Source of the DNA: Pusillimonas sp. UBA3987
GTDB taxonomy: Bacteria > Pseudomonadota > Gammaproteobacteria > Burkholderiales > Burkholderiaceae_B
Assembly (NCBI GenBank): GCA_002384935.1
Contig: DGCD01000017.1
Location: 72,701-136,700 of the forward strand
Reading direction: 5' to 3'
DNA: 64,000 nucleotides
Part shown: positions 63,056-64,000 of the stretch, piece after piece
Layout of the letters: each line of letters opens with the position of its first letter
Numbering within the stretch: position 1 is the stretch's first letter
Notes under the pieces: model-generated
What the model saw: the letters and a program-made list of their open reading frames with translations, nothing else
The model's database searches: none
What the model was told of the DNA's origin: nothing
Position numbers and translations under genes: made by a program

Positions 63056-63290
63056 AAATAGGAGCACTTGTTCCAAGGGCTCTGCCCTCTCGCCGCAAGC
63101 GGCGATTCACCCGAGGTATTTCACGACCAGCGATGTGATCGAGTGAGAGCACAGATACAGATAACTTCCTCGGGGATGCTTAAAAGTGAGCAATGGTCGT
63201 ACCACCATACTCATACTGTAGCTGGAGATTGCCACATTAAATTGGCCGCCCGTCGCTCTGGTCGCAAAGCGAACATTCGAAGTGGTGCCC
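63056..63290. other. Non-coding stretch, origin unclear
   Basis: No gene is recognised. There is a CGCCGC-AA-GCGGCG hairpin (63091-63104). Short open frames exist on both strands but none resembles a known family. Together with the flanking repeat and regulator fragment it looks like remnant mobile or metal-resistance DNA. Confidence 0.4.
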
Positions 63291-63411
63291 AGAGCGCCAT
63301 CTTCCAGCCGTAAAAGGCCAGGGATTTCGTTGAGACCGAAACCCAGCTACTGCGCCGTTTTCACAAACTTCAGCCTATCAAACTCGCCAGTTACTACGCG
63401 TCTGTTAAGTA
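63291..63411 (-). pseudogene. Fragment of a MerR-type regulator gene
   Basis: Reading the minus strand gives FDRLKFVKTAQ, a TAG stop (plus 63347-63349), then LGFGLNEIPGLLRLEDG in the same frame. This matches the middle of MerR family regulators (compare RLRFVKSAQ, LGFSLDEI, LLRLEDG of mercury MerR). The N-terminal DNA-binding helices are not recognisable upstream, and similarity ends abruptly after LEDG. The gene is therefore broken by a stop and truncated on both sides. The family assignment is from memory of the motif. Confidence 0.6.
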
Positions 63412-63433
63412 AAAGTATTTGAAGGCTTCTCGA

Positions 63434-63530
63434 TCACTCTACCTTTAGATTTTGCTGGTATTGCAGCATTTGCTCCATCATCAGCTGCATTTGATCCATG
63501 CGCTCCTGCATCATCTGAATTTGTTGCTCG
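63434..63530 (-). other. Out-of-frame C-terminal segment of the Met-rich exported protein
   Basis: Past the early stop at 63531, a shifted frame reads NEQQIQMMQERMDQMQL then MMEQMLQYQQNLKVE and a TGA at 63434-63436. It is Met/Gln-rich like the upstream protein. Removing one copy of the 4-base repeat at 63533-63544 joins both segments into one frame of about 155 residues. Confidence 0.55.
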
Positions 63531-63905
63531 TTAGACAGACAGACTACCACCATTCTTTGATTTACCGCCGCCGTTCATCATGTGCTGACCTCCCATCATG
63601 CCGTTTTGTCCACGCATCATGCCGGGGCCCATCATACCGTGATGCATAAAACCCATTTGCTCTTGCATCGCCTCCCTGTGTTCTCGCATCAATCGTTGCC
63701 GTTCTTGCGGTGAAGCTTCATCAGGAATGCGTTGCATCAGCTGGTTCATGTGAGACCAGTTCTGGTGCATCTGTTGCATTTGCTCCTGATCCATCATCAT
63801 GCCAGGACCATGCCCTTGCCATGAGCCTTGATCACCATGCGCTAGCACGAATGCAGGAAAAACCAACAACGCAGCGGTTGCTGTAAGTCCTTTAAATGAA
63901 ATCAT
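63531..63905 (-). CDS. Met/His-rich exported protein, probably frameshifted at its C-terminus
   Basis: The function is unknown; such Met/His-rich periplasmic proteins often bind copper or other soft metals. The ATG at 63905, after GAGGGTAAAC, gives 124 residues. A signal peptide (MISFKGLTATAALLVFPAFVLA) ends near residue 22. The mature part has HGPGMMMDQEQMQQMHQNW, a charged helix (ASPQERQRLMREHREAMQEQM), and HHGMMGPGMMRG with MGGQHMMNGGG. The reading frame stops right after a triple AGAC repeat, and the natural C-terminus appears to continue in another frame. A 5' extension to 63956 is less likely. Confidence 0.7.
   Translation of the reverse strand: MISFKGLTATAALLVFPAFVLAHGDQGSWQGHGPGMMMDQEQMQQMHQNWSHMNQLMQRIPDEASPQERQRLMREHREAMQEQMGFMHHGMMGPGMMRGQNGMMGGQHMMNGGGKSKNGGSLSV
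63533..63544. repeat. Tetranucleotide repeat AGAC, three copies
   Basis: AGAC occurs three times in tandem (63533-63544) within the 3' part of the Met-rich protein gene. Two copies would restore one continuous reading frame through 63434, so this repeat marks the site of the likely frameshift. Confidence 0.75.
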
Positions 63906-64000
63906 AAAGTTTACCCTCGAAATAAAATTAGACGTCCACATCATCGCACTTATCATTGTAGATCTTTATCCAGACAAACGCCGATTTTGACGACTACTAG

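Noticed and set aside
62829..63060. Leucine tRNA expected between secG and nuoA
   Set aside because: No T-arm, anticodon arm or acceptor pairing could be found on either strand.
62895..63152. 85-codon open frame on the minus strand upstream of nuoA
   Set aside because: It crosses the candidate terminator and repeat region and resembles no known protein.
6..64000. CRISPR array, rRNA or IS element
   Set aside because: No spaced repeats, rRNA-like segments or transposase motifs were seen.

Overview
The window reads as ordinary chromosome of a betaproteobacterium of the order Burkholderiales, most likely family Alcaligenaceae (the Bordetella / Pusillimonas / Advenella side). I base this on gene order and protein character, not on a database search: yceD-rpmF-plsX-fabH-fabD, rluC divergent from rne, trpB-trpA-accD, smc-zipA-ligA, ispD-ispF beside mfd, a TsaB-RimI fusion, and nuoA-N followed by a DUF2818 gene. 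About 59 protein genes are supported and nearly all belong to core metabolism. No rRNA, tRNA, CRISPR array or intact insertion sequence was seen.

Layout. 1-3441 (minus): fatty acid and phospholipid initiation genes fabD (cut by the window edge), fabH, plsX, with rpmF and the DUF177 gene. 3528-8048: maf/yceF and a tetrapyrrole-methylase-fold methyltransferase on plus, then msrQ-msrP, a phosphoglycolate-phosphatase-like HAD gene and rluC on minus. 8067-11699: the RNase E gene with a consensus -10 box, a leader of about 490 nt with nested inverted repeats, and a strong terminator. 11717-18261 (minus): accD, trpA, trpB, relA, pncB. 18447-22101 (plus): a redox group of fdxA, ferredoxin-NADP reductase, intracellular PHA depolymerase, soluble RsxB/RnfB-like ferredoxin and endonuclease III, the last three coupled by 4-bp overlaps. 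22194-26562: a LivF-like ATPase with altered catalytic motifs facing a livH-livMG(fused)-livF operon. 26785-28785 (plus): msrB, yciB, bolA, and a PpiC-type isomerase. 28830-35473 (minus): ligA, a zipA-like gene and smc. 35670-41991: lplT, a family-4 uracil-DNA glycosylase, a tsaB-rimI fusion, ompR-envZ and a 2-Cys peroxiredoxin. 41996-47665: ispF-ispD, mfd, serB. 47666-62828 (minus): a DUF2818 membrane protein and the complete 14-gene complex I operon nuoA-N.

The last kilobase (62829-64000) is the only clearly accessory stretch. It has palindromes and a candidate promoter in front of nuoA, a plus-strand hairpin with a T-rich tail, a 9-bp direct repeat of the kind seen beside tyrosine-recombinase integrases, a MerR-like regulator fragment interrupted by a stop codon, and a Met/His-rich exported protein whose C-terminus is frameshifted at a tandem AGAC repeat. 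It looks like the scar of a decayed metal-resistance or integrative element beside nuoA.

Most candidate novelties are modest: the rne leader RNA, the P-loop-altered ATPase, the RsxB-endonuclease III coupling, the enlarged DUF2818 protein and the scar at the right end. I did not find a clearly new multi-gene system.
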